Shown: positions 8,266 to 17,261, counted from the first letter of the stretch. The stretch is DNA of 64,000 nt from a candidate division FCPU426 bacterium (GCA_003152075.1 PLZG01000098.1:62001-126000), one strand, 5' to 3'. The notes: generated by a model from the letters alone, not told the origin. Translations and numbers: made by a program.

Positions 8266-9185
8266 ACAACCTGCGAATCGCTTCCTTTATCCCCTCGGCC
8301 ACCGAGATGATCTGCGCGCTGGGGCTTCAAGACAACCTGGTGGCCGTTTCCCACGAATGCAACTATCCGGCCGAGGTCAAGGGCAAGCCTGTAGTGGTGA
8401 GGAGCGCCGCGAATTATTCCGCCATGACCCTGGAGGAAATCGACAAAACCGTCAGCGAACGAGCTTCCCAAGGCAAAAGCCTTTACGTCTTGGATGAAGA
8501 GGCTCTGAAAGCCCTAGCCCCCACCCTGATCGTCAGCCAGGACCTTTGTAAGCTTTGCGCGGCTTCTGGCAACGAAGTAACCCAAGTTTTGAAATCCCTA
8601 TCCCCCAAACCCGAAATTCTTTGGCAGACGCCACACTCATTGGAAGACGTCTTCAACGATTTCCTGGCGTTAGGTGAGAAAACCGGAACCCAGGCCAAGG
8701 CCCAACAACTGGTGAAAGACGCCCGTCGACGGATTGAAAAAGTAAAAGCCGCCACGGCGGGGCGGCCCAAGGTCAGATCCTTTTTCATGGAATGGGTGGA
8801 CCCCATTTATTGCGGGGGCCATTGGATTCCGGAAATGACCGAATGGGCGGGTGGGAAGGACTCCATTGCCCGGCCAGGAGAGGATTCGGTGCGGACATCC
8901 TGGGAGGACGTGCTCACTTACAACCCCGATTTGATCGTGGTGGCCCCCTGCGGATATGACACGAAGGAATCCCTTAAGCAAGCCGAATTCCTCAAAACCC
9001 GTCCCGGATGGAAAGACCTAGCGGCCGTGAGGAACAACCAAGTTTGGGCGGCGGCGGCCAATTCCTATTTCGCCCGACCAGGCATGAGATTAGTCGGCGG
9101 CTTGGAAGTCTTGGCCCACCTATTCCACCCCGAAGCCTTCCCCTGGAAGGGCCCCGCCGACGCCTTCGCGAAAGTTCAACTCTAA
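8262..9185 (+). CDS. Corrinoid-binding protein, BtuF-like without a signal peptide
   Basis: A 307-residue protein of the class III binding-protein fold. It starts RIASFIPSATEMICALGL with no signal peptide, so it appears to be cytosolic. It contains VSHECNYPAEV and LIVSQDLCKLCAASG, motifs of the subgroup annotated as 'cobalamin-binding protein'. The Cys pair in the second motif is absent from classical BtuF proteins. It is co-translated with the CWC protein and its end overlaps the convergent cobQ end by 4 bases. A role in intracellular corrinoid handling is inferred from family and neighbours. It could instead be exported by another route. Confidence 0.8.
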   Translation: MNNLRIASFIPSATEMICALGLQDNLVAVSHECNYPAEVKGKPVVVRSAANYSAMTLEEIDKTVSERASQGKSLYVLDEEALKALAPTLIVSQDLCKLCAASGNEVTQVLKSLSPKPEILWQTPHSLEDVFNDFLALGEKTGTQAKAQQLVKDARRRIEKVKAATAGRPKVRSFFMEWVDPIYCGGHWIPEMTEWAGGKDSIARPGEDSVRTSWEDVLTYNPDLIVVAPCGYDTKESLKQAEFLKTRPGWKDLAAVRNNQVWAAAANSYFARPGMRLVGGLEVLAHLFHPEAFPWKGPADAFAKVQL

Positions 9186-10684
9186 CGAATCATTTGGTCC
9201 AGAAGAGCTTTATCTAAGTGTTGGCGAACCATATCGGCCAGACGGTCATACCCAACCTGCTTTGAATGGGCACTCGGTGAAATCTCCAGGCCTTTTTTCT
9301 TTCCCAGAGTCATAATTAAAGCTTGACGCAGGTAATCATTCTCAAAAAGCCCATGCAGAAGGGTTCCCGTCACGGCACCTTCCGTGACTCCTTCATTTTC
9401 TTGAACCGCTTGCCGGTTTCGGGAAGTAATTCGAAAGAGAGGTTTCGACGTTCCGGTATTTTTCACCCGGCCCATGTGGATTTCATAAGCCGTGATTTTT
9501 TGATCAACCGGCCCTTCGGATAAAAAATCGGAGTCTTCGATCGAGGCTTCCACTTGGGCCGTCACTTTTTCCTTCTCAAAACAAGTCGAAATGGGGAGAA
9601 GTCCAAGGCCCTTGACGGAAAGTTCCTCCGATTCGGCGTGGTGAGGATCCTCGATCCTTTCGCCTAGCATCTGGTAACCACCGCATATCCCTAAAACCGG
9701 CTGGTTAATTTTGGCCCGCTCTTGCAACAGCCGGTCAAAACCCCGCGCTCTCAGCCATTGGAGGTCCGCCACCGTGGCCTTGGTTCCTGGCAAAATCACC
9801 AGATCCATCCCTTTAGCTTCCTCGGGACGCTGAATATAGTGGACCTTTACTTCTTTCATTTTCTCCAAAGGCTGGAAATCGTCGAAATTGGAGATATGGG
9901 GAAATTGAATGACCCCGATGTTCACGGATTTTTCATCCAACGGGATAGAAGGCCGGCCTTCCAAAGCCACCGAATCCTCCTCGGCTACATTTAAATCCGG
10001 AAGATAGGGAAGGATTCCCAAAACGGGAACCCCTGTTTTTTGTTCCAATAGGTCGAGTCCCGGCTTTAAATTCTCCAAGTTTCCTCGGAACTTGTTGATG
10101 ACCATCACTTTTACGCGGGTACGGTCTTCCGATGACAACAGTTCCAAGGTGCCCACCAACGCGGCGAAAACCCCGCCCCGGTCAATATCACCCACCAGGA
10201 TGACGGGCGCGTCGGCCAGTTGGGCAGGGTACATGTTGGCCAAATCCCGGTCCTTCAGATTCAATTCCGCCGGGCTTCCAGCACCTTCGAGGATGACAAG
10301 TTCATACTGGTTTCTTAACCGTTCCAAAGCTTTCTCGATGATGGGTTTTAACCCGGGAGCATAAGCGCGATATTCCTCCCCTGTCATGGAGCCCACCACC
10401 TTCCCTTGAACCACGATCTGCATCCTGTGGTCCGGTTCACACTTAATGAGGATCGGATTCATGTCAACGGAGGGTTCCAGGCCGCAGGCCTCGGCCTGAA
10501 CGGCCTGCGCCCGGCCAATCTCCAAGCCATCGGAAGTGACAAAAGAATTCAAAGCCATGTTCCAGGCCTTGAAAGGGGCCACCTTGACGCCCTGTTGCTC
10601 GAAGTAACTGCAAAGAGCCGTTACCAGCAGGCTCTTGCCCACAAAAGAAGCCGTACCTTGAACCATGAGGGTCCGGGCTGTCAA
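9182..10684 (-). CDS. cobQ: Cobyric acid synthase (CobQ/CbiP)
   Basis: This enzyme amidates the b, d, e and g side chains of adenosylcobyrinate a,c-diamide using glutamine and ATP. The protein is 500 residues. The N-terminal ATPase domain has QGTASFVGKSLLVTALCSYF at about residue 9, VAPFKAWNMALNSFVT, and RAQAVQAEAC with MNPILIKCEPDH. The C-terminal amidotransferase domain has the nucleophile in VLGICGGYQMLG and a late HGLFEND motif. The likely start is a TTG forming a TTGA overlap with the cobO stop; an ATG six codons later is possible but would remove conserved residues. The chain btuD-btuC-cobO-cobQ runs as one unit. Confidence 0.95.
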   Translation of the reverse strand: MTARTLMVQGTASFVGKSLLVTALCSYFEQQGVKVAPFKAWNMALNSFVTSDGLEIGRAQAVQAEACGLEPSVDMNPILIKCEPDHRMQIVVQGKVVGSMTGEEYRAYAPGLKPIIEKALERLRNQYELVILEGAGSPAELNLKDRDLANMYPAQLADAPVILVGDIDRGGVFAALVGTLELLSSEDRTRVKVMVINKFRGNLENLKPGLDLLEQKTGVPVLGILPYLPDLNVAEEDSVALEGRPSIPLDEKSVNIGVIQFPHISNFDDFQPLEKMKEVKVHYIQRPEEAKGMDLVILPGTKATVADLQWLRARGFDRLLQERAKINQPVLGICGGYQMLGERIEDPHHAESEELSVKGLGLLPISTCFEKEKVTAQVEASIEDSDFLSEGPVDQKITAYEIHMGRVKNTGTSKPLFRITSRNRQAVQENEGVTEGAVTGTLLHGLFENDYLRQALIMTLGKKKGLEISPSAHSKQVGYDRLADMVRQHLDKALLDQMIR

Positions 10685-11229
10685 AAATCCACGCCCTGTT
10701 TGGCGGGAACACCCTGGTCAAAAGGATGCTTCACTTTTTTCATCTCGGTGACCAGGTCCGCCATATCGATGAGTTCCTTGGGCGCATCCCTTCCGGTTAA
10801 AACCACTGTCAAGTCCTTGGGGCGGTTTTGGAGGGTGGAAACAATATCCGTGAGCGGAAGAAAATCATGGTGGACCGTATATGTAATTTCATCCAGGACG
10901 AGGAGGAAATACTCGCCCGATTTGATCAACTCCTTGGCTTTTTCCCAGGCGGATTGGGCGGCTTTTTTATCAATATTTAAATCCTGGCTTTCCCACGTAA
11001 AACCCTCGCCCATGGTGGAAAAACTCAATTGGGGGAGGGTTGCCGCGAACTTCCGGTCCCCTGTGATCCATTTCCCCTTGATGAACTGGATGACTGCGGC
11101 TTTCTTATTCCATCCCAGGGTGCGGTAAACCATACCCAGAGCCGCCGAGGTTTTGCCCTTACCCTCACCCGTATAAATGATAAGCAGGCCTTTTTCTTTA
11201 ACTTCTTTTGGGGATATTGAAGCTTCCAT
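10681..11229 (-). CDS. cobO: Cob(I)yrinic acid a,c-diamide adenosyltransferase (CobO/BtuR)
   Basis: Transfers the adenosyl group of ATP to the Co(I) corrinoid, forming the upper ligand of coenzyme B12. It is 182 residues with a P-loop IYTGEGKGKTSAALGMVYR near residue 18, the conserved FIKGKW near 49 and VLDEITYTVH near 119. The C-terminal LTGRDAPKELIDMADLVTEM is typical of the CobA/CobO/BtuR family. The ATG follows AAGGAATC. It lies 10 bases behind btuC and overlaps cobQ. Corrinoids imported by BtuCD could thus be adenosylated at once. Confidence 0.95.
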   Translation of the reverse strand: MEASISPKEVKEKGLLIIYTGEGKGKTSAALGMVYRTLGWNKKAAVIQFIKGKWITGDRKFAATLPQLSFSTMGEGFTWESQDLNIDKKAAQSAWEKAKELIKSGEYFLLVLDEITYTVHHDFLPLTDIVSTLQNRPKDLTVVLTGRDAPKELIDMADLVTEMKKVKHPFDQGVPAKQGVDF

Positions 11230-11239
11230 TTTTGATTCC

Positions 11240-12253
11240 TTAACTCGTTAAATAAGTACGTCTTCGGAAGAGCAACCATAACAATACCGGTACGCCCAAG
11301 AGGGCCGTTAAAACCCCCACGGGAACCTCGGTGGGACCGAAAAAGGACCGGGCCACCGTGTCACAAAGCATGAGGAAGGCCGCTCCCCCCAAAATACTAC
11401 AAGGCAAAAGAAGCCGATGATCGTTGCCGATCCAAAGCCGGTAAATATGGGGAATGATTAATCCCACGAAGGCGATTGGGCCGGTCAGGGCCACCACCGC
11501 ACTGGTCATCAGCGATGCCACCAGGACGGAAACGAGGATCATTCGCGAAGTGGACACGCCCTTTACTTTTGCCAGTTCCTCCCCCGCCGAAAGCAGGTTT
11601 AATTCCCGGGCCAGAGCTAGAAGAATCAAAAATCCCAAACCTATCCCCAATCCCAATTTTCCAACCGTGGCGATCTCAACAACATCCAGGCTTCCGATCA
11701 TCCAATGGATCATGGCGTAAGCCTGGGTGAAATCAGCGATGTAATAAGCCAATAGTACGAGCGCGTTAAAAAAATAATTGATGGCTACCCCCGCCAAGAG
11801 AAGCGTAATGGCGGAATAGGACCGGATCAGGTTAGCCAATGAGTAAACGAGAAAAAGGGAAAGAAGAGCACCGAGAAACGAAAAAAGAGTGATAAAGGAA
11901 AAGCCTCCTATTGTGGTGGTGAGTCCGAGCAAGATCGCGATGACCGCCCCGAAGGAACTACCACCCGCCACCCCAAGGGTGAAGGGACAAGCCAGGGGAT
12001 TGCGAAGAACCGCTTGAAAGACAATCCCCGCGCAGGCCATGGCGGCACCCGCCAAGGCCGCCAAAAGATTACGGGGAAGACGCACTTCGAAGAAAATTTG
12101 AGCGTCCTGGTTTTCCGGGGAGGGCGTGAAAGATTGAAATACTTTGCCGTATGAAATGATCGTCGGACCCACGAAGGGACAACCAAATAAAACCACGAGG
12201 AAGAAAAGAAGGCTGAGCCATAACACGGCGATCTTTTGATTCGAACGATTCAT
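11240..12253 (-). CDS. btuC: Corrinoid ABC transporter permease (BtuC/FecCD family)
   Basis: A 337-residue inner-membrane permease with about ten hydrophobic segments. It carries the FecCD family hallmarks RLPRNLLAALAGAAMACAG near residue 60 and LTGPIAFVGLIIPHIYRLW near 260, with DTVARSFFGPTEVPVGVLTA near the C-terminus. The family imports B12, haem or iron-siderophore. The cob genes on both sides and the BtuF-like protein favour corrinoid. The start overlaps the btuD stop as ATGA. Confidence 0.9.
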   Translation of the reverse strand: MNRSNQKIAVLWLSLLFFLVVLFGCPFVGPTIISYGKVFQSFTPSPENQDAQIFFEVRLPRNLLAALAGAAMACAGIVFQAVLRNPLACPFTLGVAGGSSFGAVIAILLGLTTTIGGFSFITLFSFLGALLSLFLVYSLANLIRSYSAITLLLAGVAINYFFNALVLLAYYIADFTQAYAMIHWMIGSLDVVEIATVGKLGLGIGLGFLILLALARELNLLSAGEELAKVKGVSTSRMILVSVLVASLMTSAVVALTGPIAFVGLIIPHIYRLWIGNDHRLLLPCSILGGAAFLMLCDTVARSFFGPTEVPVGVLTALLGVPVLLWLLFRRRTYLTS

Positions 12254-13047
12254 CGCCGCCCAACTTTCCTTCGTTGAGGAACGAAAAAAGGAAATCCGCT
12301 CTTGTGATTCAACCGGTCAACTTCCACGTTGAGCGTGGATTTTATATTCCTTGGGGTTAAAACCTTCTTGGGCTCGCCTTCCGCCACAATCTTTCCGCTT
12401 TTCATGAGGATAAGACGATCAAGGAAACGTCCCGCCAGGTTTAACTCATGGGTGGCCACGATCACGGTCAAGGATTCTTCCCGGTGAAGCTTTTGAATTA
12501 TCTCAAAAAGAAGAATCTGGTGCGAAAGATCCAGGGATAGGGTCGGTTCGTCCAACAACAACACTTGGGGCGTCTGGGCCAAAGCGGAAGCCAGTAAGAC
12601 CCGTTGCTTTTCCCCACCCGAGAGCTCCTCATAGGATCGGTCCTTGAAATCCAAAGCGTCACAAAGATCGAGCGCCCGCTCGCAAATTTCCCTGTCTTTT
12701 TTTCCTAAGGATTCAAAGCGGCCCAGGTAAGGATGCCGTCCCATTTCCACAATCTCCCAAGCGCTCAAGGGGAATGTGAAGTGCATGGACTGGGGCACGT
12801 AAGCGATTTTTTTCGCGCGTTCGCGGTATCGAATTCCTTCCAAGGCCTGACGCTCAAATAAAACTTCCCCACTCACTGGCGAAAAAAGCCCCGCTAACAA
12901 TTTTAAGACAGTCGACTTTCCCGCGCCATTGGGCCCCAATAAGCCGATCAGGTTCCCTTTTTCAATGGAGAAGTTCAAGTTTTGAAGCTCGAAGTTGGAG
13001 AAGGAGGGATAACGAAACGAGAGATTTTTTATTTCAAAAAGAGCCAA
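12250..13047 (-). CDS. btuD: Corrinoid ABC transporter ATPase (BtuD-like)
   Basis: An ABC ATPase partner for BtuC. It has Walker A GLLGPNGAGKSTVLKLL, a Q-loop at VPQSMHFTFP, signature SGGEKQRVLLASALAQ, Walker B VLLLDEPTLSLD and the H-loop VATHELN, all as in the FepC/BtuD group. The frame is open to 13155, but the extra 36 residues do not resemble an ABC domain. The protein most likely begins at the TTG at 13047 (LALFEIKNLSFRYPSF), giving about 265 residues; the ribosome binding site there is weak, so the start is uncertain. It is first in the btuD-btuC-cobO-cobQ unit and diverges from dnaA. Confidence 0.9.
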   Translation of the reverse strand: MALFEIKNLSFRYPSFSNFELQNLNFSIEKGNLIGLLGPNGAGKSTVLKLLAGLFSPVSGEVLFERQALEGIRYRERAKKIAYVPQSMHFTFPLSAWEIVEMGRHPYLGRFESLGKKDREICERALDLCDALDFKDRSYEELSGGEKQRVLLASALAQTPQVLLLDEPTLSLDLSHQILLFEIIQKLHREESLTVIVATHELNLAGRFLDRLILMKSGKIVAEGEPKKVLTPRNIKSTLNVEVDRLNHKSGFPFFVPQRRKVGRR

Positions 13048-13771
13048 GAGGATCTCTTCAAACCAAGATGACGACACAGTTAGTTGAGGATTGAAGTTAA
13101 AAAATGTCAAGCCTTTCTTTGGTTCATCGAAAATATTTTTCACCCAGAGCGACAAAAAAAATTAATTCGAAATAAAAATCGCGCGATAAAATTTTTTATC
13201 AAGGGCAAAACGATTGAAACAAAAGAAATTTTTCACGGAAATTATTTAGGTTTTCACGAAAATTTTCTTGACTTAAATTAAAAAAGATTTAAAAGAGGTA
13301 AAGCAGTTTCATTTCTTGAATTTTTCCAACGACATTGAATTTTTTGACGAGAAAAGAACCAACACCGACCGCTCGGAAAATATTTTTGACTCACTAAAAG
13401 GAGCAAAGGATACAACCGGTTGTGGATTTGGTGGATATGTTGTGAACGGTTTGAATGGGATGCTGAAAAAGATAGACAGTTAAAAGGCTTTCACTAAGTC
13501 CCGGTCATAACCCGTTTACGCTTCATGAAGAAGTGGTTTGAAGAAAAGATTCTTTTCCTTTATTTAAAGGTGGTTTGAGAACGAGGCTGTGGCGGGGTTA
13601 TCCACAAACTGTACACAAGCTGTGGATAGAATGGGTTTAGGCCTCCCCCGAAAGCGCCAAAATCACTTAACGAAACCCTGGGGATAATCAGGGGATAGAT
13701 TTAAAAAGACATGCATTTACCCCGGCTTTCATGGGGTTTTTCGTTGTTTTTAGGAACTCGGAGGTTTGTGG
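13048..13771 (+). other. Probable replication origin, left part (upstream of dnaA)
   Basis: About 720 bases without a gene. The left half (13150-13340) is strongly A+T-rich. DnaA-box-like sites follow: TGTGGATTT at 13421-13429, an exact TTATCCACA at 13598-13606, TGTGGATAG at 13621-13629 and TGGGGATAA at 13679-13687. Exact and one-mismatch boxes clustered beside dnaA are the usual sign of a bacterial origin. The stretch also must hold the divergent promoters of dnaA and btuD; a weak sigma70-like pair is TTGACT at 13386 with GATACA 17 bases later. Confidence 0.7.
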
Positions 13772-15181
13772 ATGACTGCATCGGCAGATGTATGGGATCG
13801 TTGCTTAGAAAACCTTAAAAAAGACCTTAACCGCCAAAGCTTTGAGACCTGGTTCAAACCCACCAAAGCTTCTATTACGGAAAATAACACCCTTACCGTC
13901 CAAGTCCCGAACGAGTTCTTTCGAGATTGGATTAGGGACCATTATCAGCCCCAAATTCAAAAGGCCTTAAAGTCCGTTCATCCGGAGCAGTTGGAAATCC
14001 ACTTTGAGATCGAATTAAACCCCGCCATCCAGACCGAAATGACGGGAACTTTCCAATCCGTTACCAATCTTGATGGAAAGGCCGCGATTGAGGTTGTTGA
14101 AAAACCCCTTCTCACCATGCCTACCCCCTCTAAAACACCCGGGGATTCGGAATTTATCCTTAATTCCAAGTTTAACTTCGAAAGCTTCGTTGTCGGCAAC
14201 AGCAACCGCTTCGCTCACGCCGCTTGTCTAGCCGTAGCGGAATCACCCGCGCGTTCCTACAACCCCTTGTTTATATATGGAGGGGTCGGCTTAGGAAAAA
14301 CCCATTTGCTCCAGGCCATTGGTAATTTTGTCTTGGAACAAAATCCCAATATCCGGGTTCTGTATATATCCTCCGAAAAGTTCATGAATGATTTCATCCA
14401 ATCCATCCAATCAGGCCGCCAGCAGGACTTCCGCAATAAATACCGCACCGTGGATGTGCTTCTCATTGATGATATCCAATTTTGGGAGGGTAAGGAAGCC
14501 ACCCAAGAGGAGTTTTTCCACACTTTCAACGTGTTATACGAAGCTCAAAAGCAGATCGTGGCCACTTCGGACAGCCATCCCAAGGAAATTAAACTGGAAG
14601 AGCGCCTTAAGAACCGCTTTGAGATGGGGTTGATCACCGATATCCAGGAACCCGACATTGAAACTCGCATCGCCATCCTCCGCAAGAAAGCCGAAAGCGA
14701 GGGGATATTAGTGCCCAATGAAGTCACCGTTTTTATCGCCAACCATGCCAAGGCCAATATCCGCGAGTTGGAAGGTTCCATGCTCCGGGTTATCGCCTTT
14801 GCGTCCTTGACCCAGCAGGAAATTACCCTAGAGCTGGTCAAAGAGGTCCTAAAGGACTCCCTGCCTAATGATGAAAAACGAATTTCCGTGGACGCCATCC
14901 AACGGGTGGTGGCCGAACGCTACAATTGCAAGTTCTCTGACATGAAATCCAGGAAACGCACCAAGCAGGTGGCTTTTCCCCGGCAGATCGCCATGTTCTT
15001 GGCCCGGGAACTGACTTCCCATTCCTTGACGGAAATCGGCGCGGCTTTCGGAGGTAAGGATCACACCACGATTATCCATGCTTACGAGAAAATCGAGGAT
15101 CTTCTAACCACCGATATCACCCTTTTAGCCGAAGTCAACAGCCTTAAAAAGCAACTCACCGAAGGCAAGTACTCCCTATAA
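13772..15181 (+). CDS. dnaA: Chromosomal replication initiator DnaA
   Basis: DnaA binds its boxes at the origin, melts the DNA and loads the replicative helicase. The protein is about 469 residues. Domain I (1-80) has the WFKPTKAS region, domain II is a short linker, and the AAA+ domain begins at FNFESFVVGNSNRFAHAA. Walker A is YGGVGLGKTHLLQAIGN near 170 and Walker B is VLLIDDIQFWEGK. The DNA-binding domain has the signature GAAFGGKDHTTIIHAY near the C-terminus. The ATG at 13772 sits 7 bases after GGAGG; a TTG two codons earlier is less likely. DnaA-box clusters lie on both sides. Confidence 0.98.
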   Translation: MTASADVWDRCLENLKKDLNRQSFETWFKPTKASITENNTLTVQVPNEFFRDWIRDHYQPQIQKALKSVHPEQLEIHFEIELNPAIQTEMTGTFQSVTNLDGKAAIEVVEKPLLTMPTPSKTPGDSEFILNSKFNFESFVVGNSNRFAHAACLAVAESPARSYNPLFIYGGVGLGKTHLLQAIGNFVLEQNPNIRVLYISSEKFMNDFIQSIQSGRQQDFRNKYRTVDVLLIDDIQFWEGKEATQEEFFHTFNVLYEAQKQIVATSDSHPKEIKLEERLKNRFEMGLITDIQEPDIETRIAILRKKAESEGILVPNEVTVFIANHAKANIRELEGSMLRVIAFASLTQQEITLELVKEVLKDSLPNDEKRISVDAIQRVVAERYNCKFSDMKSRKRTKQVAFPRQIAMFLARELTSHSLTEIGAAFGGKDHTTIIHAYEKIEDLLTTDITLLAEVNSLKKQLTEGKYSL

Positions 15182-15599
15182 CTCCGCTTCGCCATCGAGC
15201 CTGAATTTATCAAGCCATCCTAAAAGCTATTTCCTCAATCCTAAAGACTTGGCGCCGCAACTATCACATTGAGGTTGTTTTTATCCACAAGGCACTATCA
15301 ACATATCCCAAAAATTGTGAGTAACTTTCGGTAAAAACCTTTTTTCCACAAAAGTTTTGGGATGAGGTTGTATAAAAAGGGAATAAGTCCCGTGATAAAC
15401 CAAAAGAGTTGCGGGCTTGTGGATTTGTCTTATAATACCCCCAGTTTATTCCCAAGCTTTAATATCGTTATTGCCAGGATACAAAGCGAAAATTCAACCT
15501 TTTGCACATATCCTCAAAGCCCACTACTACTTCTCTTATTAAATTTTAAAATCTTTTAAAGAAACAGTTGGTAGCCTCAATCGGTGAAGGAGATATTCC
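15182..15599 (+). other. Probable replication origin, right part (dnaA-dnaN intergenic region)
   Basis: A 418-base gap with an exact DnaA box TTATCCACA at 15281-15289, TTTTCCACA at 15342-15350 and TGTGGATTT at 15419-15427. An A+T-rich stretch near 15465-15560 follows that could melt. With the boxes upstream of dnaA this resembles the bipartite origins described in several bacteria, where dnaA lies between two box clusters. The dnaN promoter is in the same stretch. Confidence 0.65.
15409..15436 (+). promoter_or_regulatory. Candidate dnaN promoter with a DnaA box in its spacer
   Basis: A perfect TATAAT at 15431-15436 is preceded, 16 bases upstream, by TTGCGG at 15409-15414. The DnaA-box-like TGTGGATTT (15419-15427) lies in the spacer, so DnaA binding there would be expected to affect transcription of dnaN. 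This is inferred from sequence only. Confidence 0.45.
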
Positions 15600-16718
15600 A
15601 TGAAAGTAGTGTTAACAAGAGCTGATCTTCAAAAGGGAATTTCAACGGTTCAAAGCGCGGTCGCGGCTAAAAATACCATGCCAATATTGGCAAACGTATT
15701 GTTAGAAGCCCGGGAAAAGAAGTTGGAATTCGTGGCGACTGACCTGGATATGGGTATTCGTTGCAGTGTTCCGGCTGAGGTAGTCGAAAAAGGAAGTATT
15801 ACCATAAACGCTAAAAAATTAGCGGATATTGTTAGGGAATTACCCGATGCTTCAGTGGATTTGGAAATAGACGATAACCACAAAATGATACTTATTTGCC
15901 AAAAGTCAAATTTTAAGGTTCATGGACTTCCAAAAGATGATTTTCCGATCCTTCCAGATGTTAAAAAAGACAAGTTATTTAAAGTAAAGGGGTCCCTTCT
16001 CCAGGAAATGACCCGTAAGACCATTTTCGCCGTATCGACAGATGAAACCCGTTATGTGTTGAATGGGGTTTTTTTCCAGGTAGAAGCGGGGAAGTTGAGA
16101 ATGGTTGCCACGGACGGGCACCGATTGGCTTTCATCCAAAAAAAGCTTGAGGGAAAATCGGACGAAAAATGCAACGTTATTATTCCCACGAAAACCCTGA
16201 ATGAGCTCTCTAAAGTTATTTCGGATGTGGGCAAGGGCAAGGAAGACGAAGTCATTGTGGAAATCTACGCGACCGATAACCAAATTAAGTTTGTGGTGGG
16301 AGGGGTGGAAATCATCTCCCGTTTAATCGAGGGCCAGTTCCCGAATTATGAGCAAGTTATTCCCAAGGAATCGGATAAAAAGGTGGAAGCTTCGACCGCC
16401 GATTTAGCCTCGGCGACCCGGCGTGTGGCTATCTTGACCTCCGAAAAATCCAACTCCATCCGTTACCAAATCAAGCCGGGCAAGCTCTCGATTTCCTCCA
16501 AAACGCCTGATATGGGTGAGGCCAAGGAAGAGATGGACGTGAATTACAAAGGGGAAGAAATCAGCATTGCCTATAACGCTAAATACGTGTTGGACGTGCT
16601 GAAAAACGTGGGGACCGACTCGGTTAATATCGAGCTCACCCAACCCTTAAGTCCAGGCGTCCTGCGCCCCAAAGGCGATACCGATTATCTTTGCGTCATC
16701 ATGCCGATGAGGGTGTAA
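15600..16718 (+). CDS. dnaN: DNA polymerase III beta subunit (sliding clamp)
   Basis: Forms the dimeric ring that tethers DNA polymerases and repair enzymes to DNA. The 372 residues form three repeated clamp domains, opening with MKVVLTRADLQKGISTVQ and ending CVIMPMRV, the usual clamp C-terminus, which helps form the peptide-binding pocket. TDGHRLAF near residue 176 is the most conserved family motif. A GAAGGAG-type ribosome binding site precedes the ATG. The usual follow-on genes recF and gyrB are absent: a terminator comes next. The clamp is relevant to the nuclease at 49298-50347, which ends in a clamp-binding motif. Confidence 0.98.
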   Translation: MKVVLTRADLQKGISTVQSAVAAKNTMPILANVLLEAREKKLEFVATDLDMGIRCSVPAEVVEKGSITINAKKLADIVRELPDASVDLEIDDNHKMILICQKSNFKVHGLPKDDFPILPDVKKDKLFKVKGSLLQEMTRKTIFAVSTDETRYVLNGVFFQVEAGKLRMVATDGHRLAFIQKKLEGKSDEKCNVIIPTKTLNELSKVISDVGKGKEDEVIVEIYATDNQIKFVVGGVEIISRLIEGQFPNYEQVIPKESDKKVEASTADLASATRRVAILTSEKSNSIRYQIKPGKLSISSKTPDMGEAKEEMDVNYKGEEISIAYNAKYVLDVLKNVGTDSVNIELTQPLSPGVLRPKGDTDYLCVIMPMRV

Positions 16719-16727
16719 TCCAAAGGC

Positions 16728-16759
16728 AATTTTGAATTGTGAATTTTGAATTATAATTT
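16728..16759. repeat. A+T-rich AATTTTGAATT-type dispersed repeat
   Basis: Several overlapping copies of (A)ATTTTGAATT and its complement just after dnaN. Similar words fill 26889-27005 in the hydrogenase-related operon, where AATTCAAAATT and AAAATTCATAATT occur. Such words are common intergenic repeats with unknown role. Confidence 0.45.
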
Positions 16760-16769
16760 AAGGCAATAA

Positions 16770-16803
16770 AAAAGGCCCGGAACGTACCCGGGCCTTTTGT
16801 TTT
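16770..16803. terminator. Bidirectional intrinsic terminator between dnaN and a small reverse gene
   Basis: A perfect 11-bp stem AAAAGGCCCGG (16770-16780) / CCGGGCCTTTT (16788-16798) with a 7-base loop. It is followed by TTTTGTTTT on the plus strand and by TTTTTTATT on the minus strand. It fits ending dnaN and the convergent gene at 16822-17010. Confidence 0.88.
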
Positions 16804-16821
16804 GGCGGGATAAAACGAATC

Positions 16822-17010
16822 TTAGCTGTGGTATCCCGTCGGAACCTTGTTTCTGTCCAGGCTTCTCGCGGTAACAAGCGCCAGGTGAAAAATACAATCA
16901 GGGCAATAGTATAGGTGCCGTTCGATCATCCCTTTTTCCGGGTGTTTGAGCCTTCGCTCCCGGAAATCGGCTAATTTTTGGCGGACTTCCTCACAAAGTA
17001 TCTCTTCCAT
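16822..17010 (-). CDS. Small putative zinc-finger protein (anti-sigma-like HxxxCxxC)
   Basis: A 62-residue protein with one Cys near the N-terminus (EEILCEEV) and HLYYCPDC near residue 32. H-x3-C-x2-C is the core of the zinc-binding anti-sigma (ZAS/zf-HC2) fold, often preceded by a Cys or His as here. GAGAGG stands at the right distance before the ATG. No sigma factor gene is adjacent and there is no membrane segment, so an anti-sigma role is only suggested. It ends at the bidirectional terminator shared with dnaN. The 251 bases upstream to the next gene contain no recognisable feature beyond a likely promoter. Confidence 0.6.
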   Translation of the reverse strand: MEEILCEEVRQKLADFRERRLKHPEKGMIERHLYYCPDCIFHLALVTARSLDRNKVPTGYHS

Positions 17011-17261
17011 GATTCACCTCTCGCTTTTCCTTTTGGGGAAAAGCAGTTGACCCAACCTTTTATACTGCATGGTTCGTGCCACGGGTAGTTAAGTATTTGT
17101 AACAACCAATAAAGCTATTAAAGCGCCTTTTTTAAGGTTTCAGAACCAAAAAGGTTGATAAATCAAGGTTTTCCAAGAAATATAACGGGAAAGATAAACT
17201 TTTTAAGTTAAAGAGTGAACACGTTTTGTTCAAACCTTGTCAAACGAAGAAAACAACTCGA

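Noticed and set aside
13048-13300. Second cobalamin riboswitch before btuD
   Set aside because: The region is A+T-rich and has neither the B12 box nor the GCCACTG core on the minus strand.
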